From: Sedimentibacter sp.
GTDB lineage: Bacteria; Bacillota; Clostridia; Tissierellales; Sedimentibacteraceae
Direction of reading: 5' to 3'
Assembly: GCA_029256005.1 (NCBI GenBank)
Contig: JAQSYS010000164.1
Location: 1 to 5,082 of the forward strand
DNA length: 5,082 bases
Part shown: positions 4,953 to 5,082 of the stretch, piece by piece
How positions within the stretch are numbered: the first letter of the stretch is position 1
Layout: every line of letters begins with the position of its first letter
Position numbers and translations under genes: made by a program
Notes under the pieces: generated by a model
Told to the model about the DNA's origin: nothing
Database searches by the model: none
Seen by the model: only the letters and a program-made list of their open reading frames with translations

Positions 4953-5082
4953 CCGATTCTATTCCCTTCATGCCCTTTAACATAAGAAGCCCACATGTTT
5001 TAAACATGGTATAATTCGTTGCCAGTACTGTTACAGAATTTTCTGTGGCAAGATCCAGTGTTTCTTTACTTGGTTTTTTCCC
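4945..5082 (-). CDS. DRTGG-domain protein (C-terminal fragment, cut by window edge)
   Basis: The last 45 codons of a gene that starts beyond position 5082, ending at the TGA at 4947-4945. The visible part runs G-K-K-P-S-K-E-T-L-D-L-A and then V-T-V-L-A-T-N-Y-T-M-F-K-T-C-G-L-L. It lines up with the C-terminal half of the DRTGG protein at 2929-3261 (I-P-I-L-K-T-N-K-S-A-Y-E-V-A-C-M-L), including the conserved aromatic residue and the small-residue helix after it. Whether the full protein is a small stand-alone DRTGG protein or a longer one with CBS domains cannot be seen. It overlaps the anti-sigma-like gene by 8 bases, so it belongs to the same operon. Confidence 0.75.
   Translation of the reverse strand, partial: GKKPSKETLDLATENSVTVLATNYTMFKTCGLLMLKGMKGIESDD

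Noticed and set aside
1..5082. CRISPR array, tRNA/rRNA genes, insertion sequence, or recognisable riboswitch.
   Set aside because: No repeat-spacer pattern, transposase, terminal inverted repeats or structured-RNA signature was visible by eye, and gaps between genes are at most 173 bases.

Overview
The window reads as part of a low-GC, strictly anaerobic Clostridia-type (Firmicutes) genome. Support: AT-rich DNA, strong AGGAGG-type ribosome binding sites, tightly packed co-directional genes, an Rnf ferredoxin:NAD+ oxidoreductase locus and an [FeFe]-hydrogenase-like iron-sulfur protein. I cannot name the species. Every gene I can support lies on the minus strand, so the biology runs from high to low coordinates.

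Region 1 (5082 to 2240) is a compact regulatory-looking operon. It holds the 3' end of a DRTGG-domain protein, an RsbW/SpoIIAB-like GHKL ATPase, a 415-residue [FeFe]-hydrogenase-like protein of the putative sensory type, a second, small DRTGG-domain protein, and a PHP-family metallophosphoesterase. The genes overlap by 8 or 4 bases or are separated by about 9 bases, so translational coupling is likely. The hydrogenase-like protein keeps two N-terminal [4Fe-4S] motifs and the four H-cluster cysteines. It lacks the usual proton-transfer cysteine of motif L1 and carries an extra C-terminal four-cysteine Fe-S motif. It has no PAS, kinase or phosphatase output domain. I infer that it senses H2 or redox state rather than turning over H2 in bulk, and signals through its neighbours.

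Region 2 (2239 to 1580) starts with a short gap containing a probable hairpin terminator. It is followed by a stand-alone GHKL ATP-binding protein with no dimerisation/phosphoacceptor domain.

Region 3 (1579 to 1) holds a 173-base AT-rich intergenic region with a good extended -10 promoter, a complete rnfC, and the first 20 codons of rnfD. Rnf couples ferredoxin oxidation with NAD+ reduction to ion translocation across the membrane.

Taken together, a hydrogenase-like sensor with two separate GHKL ATPases and two DRTGG proteins sits directly upstream of, and co-directional with, the main ferredoxin/NAD+ energy-coupling complex. A working hypothesis is that this module adjusts electron flow (Rnf and perhaps hydrogenases) to H2 or redox state. 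The individual families are known. The signalling route and the coupling to rnf are inference.
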